Source: Microbacterium paraoxydans (GTDB taxonomy: Bacteria; Actinomycetota; Actinomycetes; Actinomycetales; Microbacteriaceae). From it: a stretch of 64,000 bases of DNA. The notes beneath the pieces were generated by a model that did no database searches, was not told the origin of the DNA, and saw only the letters and a program-made list of their open reading frames with translations. Made by a program: the position numbers and the translations under genes. Position 1 is the stretch's first letter, and every line of letters starts with the position of its first letter. The stretch spans positions 124,001-188,000 of the forward strand of contig NZ_JAIVLG010000001.1 in assembly GCF_020524545.1 (NCBI RefSeq), given 5' to 3'. Of this stretch, positions 45,411 to 53,257 are shown one piece after another.

Positions 45411-46223
45411 TCAGCCCACCGTCCCGGCGCGCGAGGCCCCGCCGTCGCCGTCGACGTGCAGCAGGGAGGCCTGCGACTGCTCCTGCCGGAGCTGGAACTC
45501 GAAGCGCGAGCGGTCGCCGCGGTGATACGCGACGAAGTACTCGATCGGTGCCCCGTCTGAGCTGCGGCTGATGCTGCGCAGTCGCAGCAGGGCCGAGCCG
45601 GCGCTGACGCCCAGGTGCTGCGCCTGCTCGTGCGTCGCCACCGTCGCCTCCGCCGAGCGCACGCCGTGCGTGGCGACGATGTCGTGCTCGGCGAGGAGCC
45701 GGTAGAGCGAAGCCTCGGTCAGGTCGGCGCCGAGCGTCACGGCGCCCGTGGCCTCCGGCATCCAGGTCGTCGACAGCGACCACGGCTCGCCGTCGACATG
45801 ACGCAGACGCTCGAGGACGACGACGGGGGAGTCGACGGGCAGCTCGAGGGCGAGCGCGACCTCTTCGTCTGCGGTGGTCCGCTCGTGCCGCAGGACGTCG
45901 CTGTGCACGTGTCCGCCACGGCGCTCCACGTCGTCGTACAGACCCACGAGCGTGTGCACGAGGCTCTCGCTCGTACGAGGACGGGAGACGAACGTGCCCT
46001 TGCCCTTCACGCGCTCGACGAGCCCCTCGTGTTCGAGCTGGGCGAGCGCTTGGCGCACCACGGTGCGTGAGATGCCGTACCGTTCGCACAGCCGGTGCTC
46101 GCCGGGGAGCGGATCGCCGGGCTGCAGGCCGTCCCGGGCGATGCCGTCGATGATCAGCTGCCGCAGCTGGTCGTACATGGGTGCGGCGGAGTGGCGGTCG
46201 ATCGCGTCATCGACGGTGACCAT
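45411..46223 (-). CDS. GntR family regulator with UTRA domain (ribose locus)
   Basis: A 270-residue repressor: winged helix (PMYDQLRQLIIDGIARDGLQPGDPLP, then YGISRTVVRQALAQLEHEGLVERVKGKGTFV, each a part of the domain) at about residues 15-80 and a UTRA domain after it. Its start shares one base with the rbsD stop (TGATG), so it is co-translated with ribose genes. A palindromic ACCTGT site in the divergent rbsK/transaldolase region is its likely target. The effector is unknown, perhaps a ribose derivative. Confidence 0.88.
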   Translation of the reverse strand: MVTVDDAIDRHSAAPMYDQLRQLIIDGIARDGLQPGDPLPGEHRLCERYGISRTVVRQALAQLEHEGLVERVKGKGTFVSRPRTSESLVHTLVGLYDDVERRGGHVHSDVLRHERTTADEEVALALELPVDSPVVVLERLRHVDGEPWSLSTTWMPEATGAVTLGADLTEASLYRLLAEHDIVATHGVRSAEATVATHEQAQHLGVSAGSALLRLRSISRSSDGAPIEYFVAYHRGDRSRFEFQLRQEQSQASLLHVDGDGGASRAGTVG

Positions 46224-46627
46224 CAGTACGCCACCCCCGCGTGCAGGATCACGTTGGCGTAGGGGGTGAACTCCCCGGAGCGCACGAACGCGCGAGCGCC
46301 GTGGCTGAGCTTCTTGAACTCGACGTGCGGGATCAGTTCGATCTCGAACCCCATGCCCGCGAACCGCTCGCGCAGTGCGGCCAGCACCTCCGGGCTCTTC
46401 TCGGCGACCTCGGCCGAGACCGTCGCTCCCTCCACCACCAGCTCGGCGAGCACGGTGTCGAGGACATCGAGGAAGGCCGGAGCGCCTGGGCGATACGCCA
46501 GGTCGATGCGCTCGGAGCCGGGAGGGATGGGCAGCCCGGCGTCGGTGACCACGAGGAGGTCGGTGTGCCCGGTCTCGCTGATCACACGGGAGAGTGCGGG
46601 GTTGATGGTGGTGGCCGTCTTGCGCAT
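46223..46627 (-). CDS. rbsD: D-ribose pyranase
   Basis: A 134-residue RbsD/FucU-family mutarotase that converts beta-pyranose and furanose forms of ribose. The catalytic histidine is in ISETGHTDLLVVTDAGLPIP (residues 16-35), and the C-terminus has the FARSGEFTPYANVILHAGV-type loop. ATG 46627 is 37 bp after rbsK, and the stop overlaps the GntR start. Length is normal for the family. Confidence 0.92.
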   Translation of the reverse strand: MRKTATTINPALSRVISETGHTDLLVVTDAGLPIPPGSERIDLAYRPGAPAFLDVLDTVLAELVVEGATVSAEVAEKSPEVLAALRERFAGMGFEIELIPHVEFKKLSHGARAFVRSGEFTPYANVILHAGVAY

Positions 46628-46664
46628 GTGTGTCCTCGATTCTCCGCAGGTCCGGTTCGGGAAT

Positions 46665-47627
46665 TCAGTTCGCGACGGGCGCGGCCGTGCGGGCGGTCAG
46701 GAACGCGTCGACCTCGGCGCGCTGCGGAAGGCTGGGCGATGCGCCCTGCTTCGTGACCGTCAGAGCGCCGGCCGCCGTGGCAAGGCGCACGGCATCTGCG
46801 AGGGTGCTGCCGTTCGCGAGCGCCGCACCGAGGTAGCCCGCGTAGGCATCTCCTGCCGCGGTCGTGTCCACCGGCTCCACCGGGAACGGCGGGATCACGG
46901 TTGCGCCTTCCGCGGTGACGACACACGATCCCTGGCCCGCGAGGGTGATCACCGCCGCGCCGACCCCCTGCGCGAGGAACCAGCGTCCGGCGCGCTCGGC
47001 CGACGCGGCATCCGTCACCTCGATGCCGCTGATCAGCGTCGCCTCGGTCTCGTTGGGGGTGACGATGTCGATGCTCCGCCAGATCTCGGCGTCCAGCTCG
47101 GCGGCCGGGGCCGGATCGAGGATCACGGTCATGCCGTGTTCGCGTCCGCGCGCGGTGATGTGCGCGGTGAGCGCGGAGGGAGTCTCGAGCTGGGTGAGCA
47201 GCACCGAGGCCGTGGGGGCGAGTGTCGCGAGCGCCTCATCGATCTGCGAGGCGCTCAGCGCGGCGTTGGCGAGCGGCACCATCACGATGTCGTTCTGCGC
47301 CGAGGAGTCGACGCGGATGTGCGCGATGCCGGTGGGGCCGGGAACCGTACGCAGGTGCGTGAGGTCGACCCCGGCCGCGGTGAGCCCGTCGACCACGAGG
47401 TCGTGGAACAGGTCGTCGCCCACGCAGCCGACGAAGCTCGTGCGCGCGCCCGAGCGCCCGGCCGCGACGGCCTGGTTCGCGCCCTTGCCGCCCAGCATGA
47501 GGGTGAACTCGTCTCCCAGGATCGTCTCGCCCCGCGCGGGCAAGCGCCGGGAGAACGTGGTGACGTCGGCGGTGACGCTGCCGACGATGACGACACCGGA
47601 ACGGTCTTCGGCATGTGCGGGGGTCAT
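46665..47627 (-). CDS. rbsK: Ribokinase
   Basis: A 320-residue PfkB kinase phosphorylating ribose at O5. The N-terminal substrate loop LGGKGANQAVAAGRSGA is typical of RbsK. The C-terminal anion-hole motif reads TTAAGDAYAGYLGAAL, with alanine in place of the first glycine of the usual GAGD; the catalytic aspartate is kept. It is the first gene of a minus-strand rbsK-rbsD-gntR unit, divergent from a transaldolase. Confidence 0.9.
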   Translation of the reverse strand: MTPAHAEDRSGVVIVGSVTADVTTFSRRLPARGETILGDEFTLMLGGKGANQAVAAGRSGARTSFVGCVGDDLFHDLVVDGLTAAGVDLTHLRTVPGPTGIAHIRVDSSAQNDIVMVPLANAALSASQIDEALATLAPTASVLLTQLETPSALTAHITARGREHGMTVILDPAPAAELDAEIWRSIDIVTPNETEATLISGIEVTDAASAERAGRWFLAQGVGAAVITLAGQGSCVVTAEGATVIPPFPVEPVDTTAAGDAYAGYLGAALANGSTLADAVRLATAAGALTVTKQGASPSLPQRAEVDAFLTARTAAPVAN

Positions 47628-47668
47628 CGTGCTCCTGATCTTCCTCGACGGCAGGTGTAGCCGACGCT

Positions 47669-47698
47669 TTGACAGATCGCGGTGGCTGTCATTACATT
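47669..47698 (+). promoter_or_regulatory. Promoter of the transaldolase gene
   Basis: TTGACA (47669-47674) and TACATT (47693-47698) are separated by 18 bp. The -35 box is a perfect consensus. The expected start point near 47705 lies just upstream of the ACCTGT operator, which would block transcription when bound. Confidence 0.6.
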
Positions 47699-47710
47699 AG
47701 CCGAATCCCC

Positions 47711-47726
47711 ACCTGTAACGACAGGT
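47711..47726. promoter_or_regulatory. Candidate GntR/UTRA operator ACCTGTAACGACAGGT
   Basis: A perfect 6-bp inverted repeat with a 4-bp centre between rbsK and the transaldolase gene. It lies just downstream of the transaldolase promoter and could govern both divergent units. The GntR encoded with rbsD/rbsK is the natural candidate. Confidence 0.6.
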
Positions 47727-47745
47727 TGTCCGCGAGGAGACCCCG

Positions 47746-48408
47746 ATGACCCCGATCGCGCCACGCCTGTACGTCGACAGCGCCGATGTCGACCGCGTCT
47801 CCCGACTGCTCGCCACGGGCGTGGTGCACGGCGTCACGACGAATCCGACCATCCTCGAACGCGGCGGTCGCACCGCCCGCGAGATCCCCGAGCTCTACGC
47901 CCGCTGGGAGTCGGAGGGGGCACGGGAGATCTTCTTCCAGACCTGGGGCGGCGACACCGCGTCCTTCCTCCGCAATGCCGAAGGCATCCGCGCGCTGGGC
48001 GACCGGGTCGCCGTGAAGGTGCCAGCCACGTCTGCAGGGTTCGCCGCGGCATCAGCTCTCGTGCGCGACGGCGCGACCGTGCTCGTGACCGCGGTGTACT
48101 CGGTCGCTCAGGCGCTCGCGTGCGCCTCGATCGGGGCGCAGTACATCGCGCCGTACCTCGGGCGGATGCGCGACGCGGGTCTCGACGGGGACGCGACGAT
48201 CGCGCGGATGCAGGAGGTGTGCGCGGGCAGCGACTCGAACGTGCTCGCCGCGTCGCTGCGCTCCCCGGACGACATCACGGGCTTGCGTCTTGCCGGAGTC
48301 CCCTACTTCACCGCGGCTCCGGACGTGCTCGACCGCGTGCTCTCCCATGAGGTCAGCGACAGCTCGGCAGCGGAGTTCGACGCCGCGATGGTGCGCCTGG
48401 GGGCCTGA
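47746..48408 (+). CDS. Transaldolase family protein (fructose-6-phosphate aldolase-like)
   Basis: A 220-residue class I aldolase of the small transaldolase group. The opening RLYVDSADVDRVSRLLATGVVHGVTTNPTI, in two strands, and the Schiff-base lysine in VAVKVPATSAG fit the FSA/TalC size class (about 215-225 residues). Such enzymes transfer or release dihydroxyacetone units. Divergence from rbsK suggests a role in handling ribose-derived pentose phosphates; the exact donor is unknown. Confidence 0.85.
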   Translation: MTPIAPRLYVDSADVDRVSRLLATGVVHGVTTNPTILERGGRTAREIPELYARWESEGAREIFFQTWGGDTASFLRNAEGIRALGDRVAVKVPATSAGFAAASALVRDGATVLVTAVYSVAQALACASIGAQYIAPYLGRMRDAGLDGDATIARMQEVCAGSDSNVLAASLRSPDDITGLRLAGVPYFTAAPDVLDRVLSHEVSDSSAAEFDAAMVRLGA

Positions 48409-48421
48409 ACCGCGCCCGCCG

Positions 48422-49108
48422 TCAGCTCGCCGCGGCCTGACGCAGCCAGCGCTCGACGCCCGCGATGTGCGCCGTGGCCAGCGAGGTCGCGAGGGCGGAG
48501 TCGTGCTGGGCGATCGCATCGGCGATGGCCCGGTGCTCCGACAGGGTGCGCTCGACGGCGCCCCCCTCGGTGAGGCCGCGCCACACGCGTGCACGCACGG
48601 TCTGGCTGCTCAGGTGCTCGATCAGGCTGGCGAGATAGGCGTTGCCGGACATCGCGACGATCTCCCGATGGAACCGGATGTCGTGGTCGACCAGCGCTTC
48701 GATCGTGACCGCCGCATCGACGGATGCCACCTCATCTTGCAGTTCGGAGATCTTCTCGTCGGTGCCGAGGGTCGCTGCCAGTCCGGTCGCCTGCGACTCC
48801 AGCATCCGGCGCACCGCGAAGATCTCGAGCATCGAGTCGTCGTCGTGCATGTCGACGACGAACGAAATGGCCTCCAGCAGCAGGTGGGGTTCGAGACTCG
48901 TCACGTAGGTGCCGTCGCCTCGACGCACGTCGAGAACGCGGATGACCTCGAGCGCCTTGACCGCTTCGCGCATCGAGTTCCGGGAGAGGCCAAGGCGCTC
49001 GGAGAGCTCCTTCTCGGGGGGAAGCCGATCACCGGGGGCGAGCTCGCCCGCCACGATCATCGCCTTGATCTTCTCGATCGCCTCGTCGGTGACTGCCATG
49101 AGCGTCAT
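48422..49108 (-). CDS. GntR/FadR-type regulator with FCD domain (fucose locus)
   Basis: A 228-residue regulator. A winged helix (LAPGDRLPPEKELSERLGLS, then NSMREAVKALEVIRVLDVR) spans about residues 8-72; the FCD domain follows, with candidate metal ligands in DHDIRFHREI and SEHRAIAD. Start ATG 49108 or ATG 49099. It is divergent from the lactonase gene; a copy of its probable 11-bp operator lies between them, and a perfect copy lies at the fuconate dehydratase promoter. It therefore probably controls the whole L-fucose block. Confidence 0.88.
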   Translation of the reverse strand: MTLMAVTDEAIEKIKAMIVAGELAPGDRLPPEKELSERLGLSRNSMREAVKALEVIRVLDVRRGDGTYVTSLEPHLLLEAISFVVDMHDDDSMLEIFAVRRMLESQATGLAATLGTDEKISELQDEVASVDAAVTIEALVDHDIRFHREIVAMSGNAYLASLIEHLSSQTVRARVWRGLTEGGAVERTLSEHRAIADAIAQHDSALATSLATAHIAGVERWLRQAAAS

Positions 49109-49117
49109 CCTAGCGAT

Positions 49118-49128
49118 TGATCGGATGT
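49118..49128. promoter_or_regulatory. Second copy of the fucose operator near its GntR gene
   Basis: TGATCGGATGT matches the perfect dyad ACATCGGATGT (51896-51906) at 9 of 11 positions. It lies 10 bp upstream of the GntR start and 19 bp before the divergent lactonase start. Autoregulation is the likely purpose. Confidence 0.5.
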
Positions 49129-49146
49129 CTCCGGCAGGATGGAGTC

Positions 49147-50007
49147 ATGCGTGTTCTCGATGCACATCTGCACCTCTGGGACCCGGAGGCTCTGACCTAC
49201 ACCTGGCTCGACGGTCCGCTCGCCCGAAGGTTCGGGCGAGGCGAACTCGAACGAGCGCGGATCGAGGTCGCCGCCGAGGAGACCGCCGTTTTCGTGCAGG
49301 CCGGGACGCAGGAGGATGAGTTCCTCGACGAGGTGCGCTGGGTCGCGGGGCAGGCGGGAGAGCTCGGGGTCGTCGGCATCGTGGCCGGCGTGCGACTGGA
49401 TGCCGGCACGGACACGACCGTGCACCTGGAGGAGCTCTCGTCGGAACCCCTCGTGGTCGGCGTGCGCCACCTCCTGCAGGATGAGCCCGACGGCACGGCC
49501 TTGTCCACGGCCTTCGTGATGGGCGCTCGCGAGGTCGCCGCTCGGGGGTGGACCTTCGATGCGTGCGTGCGGCAGTCCCAGCTTCCGGATGTGGCGCGTC
49601 TCGCCGGGGCGATCCCGGAGCTGCGAATCGTGCTCGATCACCTCGGCAAGCCTGCGGTCGGCACGGCGTCGGCTCCGCTCGCGCCGTCGGTGGAATGGGA
49701 GAGGGATCTGTCCGAACTCGCGCGGCATCCCCTCGCGTTCTGCAAGATCTCGGGTCTGCCCGCCGAAGCCGATGGAGAGTGGAGCGCTGAGCAGCTGATC
49801 CCGTTCCTGGACGTGGCCGCCGACGTCTTCGGGCCGGAACGGCTGATGTGGGGAAGCGACTGGCCGGTCTCCTCCATCAGCGGCGCGGTCTACGGATCGT
49901 CGTCTCGCGCCCAGTGGTTCGACGCGGTCGCCGCGTGGGCGCATTCTCGCGGCATCGACCAGCCCGCCCTCTTCCACGCCACCGCCACCACCTTCTACTC
50001 CCTCTAG
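49147..50007 (+). CDS. Amidohydrolase family protein, probable L-fuconolactonase
   Basis: A 286-residue TIM-barrel hydrolase of the amidohydrolase-2 group. Metal ligands are visible in LDAHLHLWDPE near the N-terminus, later VLDHLGKP, and WGSDWPVS near the C-terminus. Relatives hydrolyse L-fucono-1,4-lactone or L-rhamnono-lactone to the open acid. Neighbouring fuconate dehydratase and hydrolase genes favour fuconolactone. ATG 49147 was preferred over a 10-codon extension. Confidence 0.84.
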   Translation: MRVLDAHLHLWDPEALTYTWLDGPLARRFGRGELERARIEVAAEETAVFVQAGTQEDEFLDEVRWVAGQAGELGVVGIVAGVRLDAGTDTTVHLEELSSEPLVVGVRHLLQDEPDGTALSTAFVMGAREVAARGWTFDACVRQSQLPDVARLAGAIPELRIVLDHLGKPAVGTASAPLAPSVEWERDLSELARHPLAFCKISGLPAEADGEWSAEQLIPFLDVAADVFGPERLMWGSDWPVSSISGAVYGSSSRAQWFDAVAAWAHSRGIDQPALFHATATTFYSL

Positions 50008-50070
50008 CCCCGCGCCCCCCCGCGCGTTGCAAGCGCAATATGTCACCTGCCACACGCGTACGCGGTCCCT

Positions 50071-50142
50071 TTTCGATCCCGCACCGGCGTGCGCGGGGGC
50101 TGGACGGGGGTGCCGGGGCTGGACGGGGGTGCGGGATCGAAA
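50071..50142. repeat. Convergent-junction inverted repeat with internal 18-bp duplications
   Basis: Arms TTTCGATCCCGCAC (50071-50084) and its exact complement (50129-50142) flank a 44-nt loop. The loop region carries a direct duplication of ggggctggacgggggtgc (50096-50113, 50115-50132). Further on, 50180-50230 is a run of irregular GGGACGCG repeats. The whole gap 50008-50230 has no gene. Confidence 0.75.
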
Positions 50143-50230
50143 TCGCTCCTCCGTGGGCGTGTTTGGGCGCGTTTTTGATCCCGTGTCCGCGCGGGGGACG
50201 CGGGGACGCGGGGGACGCGGGACGCGGGGG

Positions 50231-50980
50231 CTACTCGGGGCGGAGGCGGAGCTGGGCCATGCCGCCGTCGACCTCGATGAAGGTGCCGGTGGTCGAACCC
50301 GCCGCGGGACTCACGAGATAGGCGACGGCGGCGGCGACCTCTTCGGGGCTGACCAGGCGCCCGTGGGGCTGGCGAGCTTCCAATGCTGCGCGCTCGGCCG
50401 CGGGATCGACCGCCGCGTCGAGCAGGCGTCCGACCCACGGGGTGTCGGCGGTGCCGGGGTTCACCGCGTTCACGCGGATGCCCTCGCGCAGGTGGTCTGC
50501 GGCCATCGCGCGGGTGAGGGCGGAGACGGCGCCCTTCGAGGCGCTGTAGAGAGCGCGCTGGGGCAGTCCGGTGGTCGAGGCGATGGATGCCGTGTTGCAC
50601 ACCGCCGCCGATGGGGATTTCCGCAGCCAGGGGAGTGCGGCCGCGGTGACGCGGGCGATGCCGGTGACGTTGACCGAGAGCACGCGGGCCCACTCGTCGT
50701 CGTCGTTCGCGGCGATGTCGCCCTGTGCGCCGATCCCGGCGTTGTTGACCACGATGTCGATGCGCCCGAACTCCTCGGCCACGGCGGCCACCGCGGCGTC
50801 GACGCTCGCCCGATCGGAGACATCCGCCGTGAAGGCGGTGAACTCGGGGTCGGCCGCCGCGGTGTCACGGTCGAGGACCGCGACGGTCGCGCCGTCGGCG
50901 TGCAGGCGCTGCGCGATCGCCGCGCCGATTCCGGATGCTCCGCCGGTGACGATCGCCACCAGTCCGTTCAGTGCACTCAC
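50231..50980 (-). CDS. SDR family dehydrogenase, probable 2-keto-3-deoxy-L-fuconate 4-dehydrogenase
   Basis: A 249-residue classical SDR with cofactor motif TGGASGIGAAIA, NNAGIG, and the YSASKGA catalytic pair. GTG 50980 overlaps the upstream hydrolase stop by 4 bp (GTGA); ATG 50995 is a longer alternative. In the non-phosphorylative fucose pathway an SDR oxidises 2-keto-3-deoxy-L-fuconate to the 2,4-diketo acid, which the co-translated FAH-family enzyme would cleave. L-fucose 1-dehydrogenase is the other possible role. Confidence 0.82.
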   Translation of the reverse strand: MSALNGLVAIVTGGASGIGAAIAQRLHADGATVAVLDRDTAAADPEFTAFTADVSDRASVDAAVAAVAEEFGRIDIVVNNAGIGAQGDIAANDDDEWARVLSVNVTGIARVTAAALPWLRKSPSAAVCNTASIASTTGLPQRALYSASKGAVSALTRAMAADHLREGIRVNAVNPGTADTPWVGRLLDAAVDPAAERAALEARQPHGRLVSPEEVAAAVAYLVSPAAGSTTGTFIEVDGGMAQLRLRPE

Positions 50981-51837
50981 TTCTGTGCCTCCCATGCGAC
51001 GAACTCCTGCCGTTGGCGGCCGAGGCCGTCGATCTCGATCTCGACCACGTCACCCGCGGCGAGGTAGGGGTACTTCCCCGAGAGGGCGACGCCCTGAGGG
51101 GTGCCGGTGAGGATGAGGTCACCGGGCTCGAGCGTCACATACTGCGACAGATGGTGCACGATGTGCTCGACCGTGAAGATCATGTCGCTCGTGTTCGAGT
51201 CCTGTCGAGGCTCGCCGTTCACGAAGCTGCGCAGGCCGAGCCCTTGATGGTCGACCTCGTCGGGGGTGACCAGCCACGGGCCGGTGGGGTTGAAGCCCGC
51301 GGCGATCTTGCCCTTGGACCACTGTCCCCCGGAGACGGCCATCTGGAAGTCGCGTTCGGAGACGTCGTTGGCGGCGACGAAGCCGGCGACGTGCGCCATG
51401 GACTCCTCAGGGCTGTCGAGGTAGGCCGTGCGGGTGCCGATCACGATGCCGAGCTCGACCTCCCAGTCGGTCTTCACGCTGCCACGGGGGATCGTGACCG
51501 TGTCATTCGGGCCGACGACGGTGTTCGGGGTCTTGAGGAAGAGGATCGGGATGGCGGGGGGTTCCGACCCCGACTCGGCCGCGTGGGCGGCGTAGTTCAT
51601 GCCGATGCAGATCACGGCGCTCGGGCGGGCGATCGGGGCGCCGATGCGCATGGACGCGGCGTCCGCGAGTTCGGGGAGCTCGCCGGCTTCGCGAGCGGAC
51701 GCGACGCGGGAGACGAAGTCGCTCTCGAGGAACGCTCCGTCCACATCGGATGTTACGGAGCGGAGGTCGAGGTATCGGTCACCCTCCACCAGGACGGGGA
51801 TCTCAGTGCCGGGGGTGCCGAGCCGCGCGAACTTCAT
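50977..51837 (-). CDS. Fumarylacetoacetate hydrolase family protein, probable 2,4-diketo-3-deoxy-L-fuconate hydrolase
   Basis: A 286-residue FAH-fold enzyme. The metal-binding core is evident in GMNYAAHAAESG, PILFLKTPNTVVGPND, DWEVELGIVIG and FVAANDVSERDFQ. The C-terminal ILTGTPQGVALSGKYPYLAAGD is typical. Homologues in fucose clusters hydrolyse the diketo-deoxy acid to pyruvate and L-lactate. The gene is divergent from the fuconate dehydratase, with overlapping promoters and a shared operator. Confidence 0.87.
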   Translation of the reverse strand: MKFARLGTPGTEIPVLVEGDRYLDLRSVTSDVDGAFLESDFVSRVASAREAGELPELADAASMRIGAPIARPSAVICIGMNYAAHAAESGSEPPAIPILFLKTPNTVVGPNDTVTIPRGSVKTDWEVELGIVIGTRTAYLDSPEESMAHVAGFVAANDVSERDFQMAVSGGQWSKGKIAAGFNPTGPWLVTPDEVDHQGLGLRSFVNGEPRQDSNTSDMIFTVEHIVHHLSQYVTLEPGDLILTGTPQGVALSGKYPYLAAGDVVEIEIDGLGRQRQEFVAWEAQK

Positions 51838-51883
51838 GTTTCTCCTGATCGGTCGGTGAGCCGCGACAACGCGGCTGGTCTCG

Positions 51884-51913
51884 TTGACAGTATAGACATC
51901 GGATGTTTACACT
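51884..51913 (+). promoter_or_regulatory. Promoter of the fuconate dehydratase gene
   Basis: TTGACA (51884-51889) and TACACT (51908-51913) are 18 bp apart. The spacer contains the dyad ACATCGGATGT. It overlaps head-on with the minus-strand promoter, so the two may be mutually exclusive or jointly repressed. Confidence 0.6.
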
Positions 51914-51917
51914 CCAA
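51889..51917 (-). promoter_or_regulatory. Promoter of the FAH-SDR unit
   Basis: On the minus strand TTGGAG (51912-51917) and TATACT (51889-51894) are 17 bp apart. The same operator lies in the spacer. The start point would be near 51882, about 45 bp before the hydrolase start. Confidence 0.55.
51896..51906. promoter_or_regulatory. Fucose regulon operator ACATCGGATGT
   Basis: A perfect 5-1-5 dyad placed in the spacers of both divergent promoters. A 9-of-11 copy precedes the GntR gene at 49118-49128. GntR/FCD proteins typically bind dyads of about this size, so it probably represses both transcripts in the absence of a fucose metabolite. Confidence 0.65.
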
Positions 51918-51961
51918 GAGATCCGCGCGGAAGAAATCAGCCGCGCATGGAGAGGAATCCC

Positions 51962-53257
51962 GTGAGCCGTATCGTCGCCCTCGACACCACCGACATCCGC
52001 TTTCCCACGTCCCTGAGCCTGGACGGGTCGGATGCGATGAACCCTGACCCGGACTACTCGGCGGCGTACGTCATCGTACGCACCGATGCCGACGACGACA
52101 TCGACGGTCACGCGTTCGTCTTCACGATCGGCCGCGGCAACGACGTGCAGGTCGCAGCCATCGACGCGCTCGCCGGGCACCTCGTAGGGCGTGAGATCGA
52201 GCCGCTGCTCGACGACATGGGCGGCACGTTCCGCGACATCATCGGCGACTCGCAACTGCGCTGGCTGGGCCCGGAGAAGGGGGTCATGCACATGGCCATC
52301 GGCGCGGTCGTCAACGCGCTGTGGGACATCAAGGCCAAGCGTGCGGGGCTTCCGCTCTGGCAGCTGCTGGCCCGCATGACGCCGGAGGAGCTCGTCGACC
52401 TCGTCGACTTCCGGTACCTCACCAACGCGCTCACGCGCGAGGACGCGCTCGAGATCCTGCGCGCCGCCGAACCCGGTCGCGCCGAGCGGGAGCAGCAACT
52501 GCTCGCCAGCGGGTACCCGGGCTACACCACGAGCCCCGGATGGCTCGGCTACTCCGACGAGAAGCTCGAGCGCCTCGCCCGCGAGGCCATGGCCGACGGC
52601 TTCACCCAGATCAAGCTGAAGGTCGGCGCCGACCTCGACGACGACATCCGCCGCTTCCGCAAGGCTCGCGAGGTATGCGGGCCCGACTTCCCGATCGCGA
52701 TCGACGCCAACCAGCGCTGGGAGGTGTCCGAAGCCATCGAGTGGGTGAACGCGCTCGCCGAGTTCCGCCCCGCCTGGATCGAGGAGCCCACGAGTCCTGA
52801 CGACGTGCTGGGCCACGCCGAGATCGCCCGGGGCGTCGCCCCCATCCGCGTCGCCACCGGGGAGCACGCGCAGAACCGCGTGATCTTCAAGCAGCTCCTG
52901 CAGGCCGACGCCATCTCCGTCATGCAGATCGACGCCGTGCGGGTGGCCGGGGTGAACGAGAACATCGCGAACCTGCTGCTCGCCGCGAAGTTCGGCGTGC
53001 CCGTCTGTCCCCATGCCGGCGGAGTCGGCCTGTGCGAAGCAGTGCAGCACCTGTCCATGTTCGACTTCGTCGCGGTCACCGGCACCCGCGAGGGCCGCAT
53101 GATCGAGTTCGTCGACCACCTGCACGAGCACTTCGTCGTGCCCACCGACATCCGGGGCGGCTCCTACATGGCGCCGACCGCGCCGGGGACGGGCATGGAG
53201 ATGAAGGCCGACAGCATCGCGACCTACGCGTGGACGGGTGCACATGTCCACGCCTGA
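51962..53257 (+). CDS. L-fuconate dehydratase (enolase superfamily)
   Basis: A 431-residue mandelate-racemase-type dehydratase converting L-fuconate to 2-keto-3-deoxy-L-fuconate. Key features: [14 protein letters not shown] with the catalytic Kx[12 protein letters not shown] with the metal Asp, [10 protein letters not shown], and [11 protein letters not shown] and [16 protein letters not shown] near the C-terminus. GTG 51962 is preferred: GGAGAGGA lies just upstream, and ATG 51947 is inside that site. Length fits FucD (about 430). It overlaps the next gene by 14 bp. Confidence 0.9.
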   Translation: MSRIVALDTTDIRFPTSLSLDGSDAMNPDPDYSAAYVIVRTDADDDIDGHAFVFTIGRGNDVQVAAIDALAGHLVGREIEPLLDDMGGTFRDIIGDSQLRWLGPEKGVMHMAIGAVVNALWDIKAKRAGLPLWQLLARMTPEELVDLVDFRYLTNALTREDALEILRAAEPGRAEREQQLLASGYPGYTTSPGWLGYSDEKLERLAREAMADGFTQIKLKVGADLDDDIRRFRKAREVCGPDFPIAIDANQRWEVSEAIEWVNALAEFRPAWIEEPTSPDDVLGHAEIARGVAPIRVATGEHAQNRVIFKQLLQADAISVMQIDAVRVAGVNENIANLLLAAKFGVPVCPHAGGVGLCEAVQHLSMFDFVAVTGTREGRMIEFVDHLHEHFVVPTDIRGGSYMAPTAPGTGMEMKADSIATYAWTGAHVHA

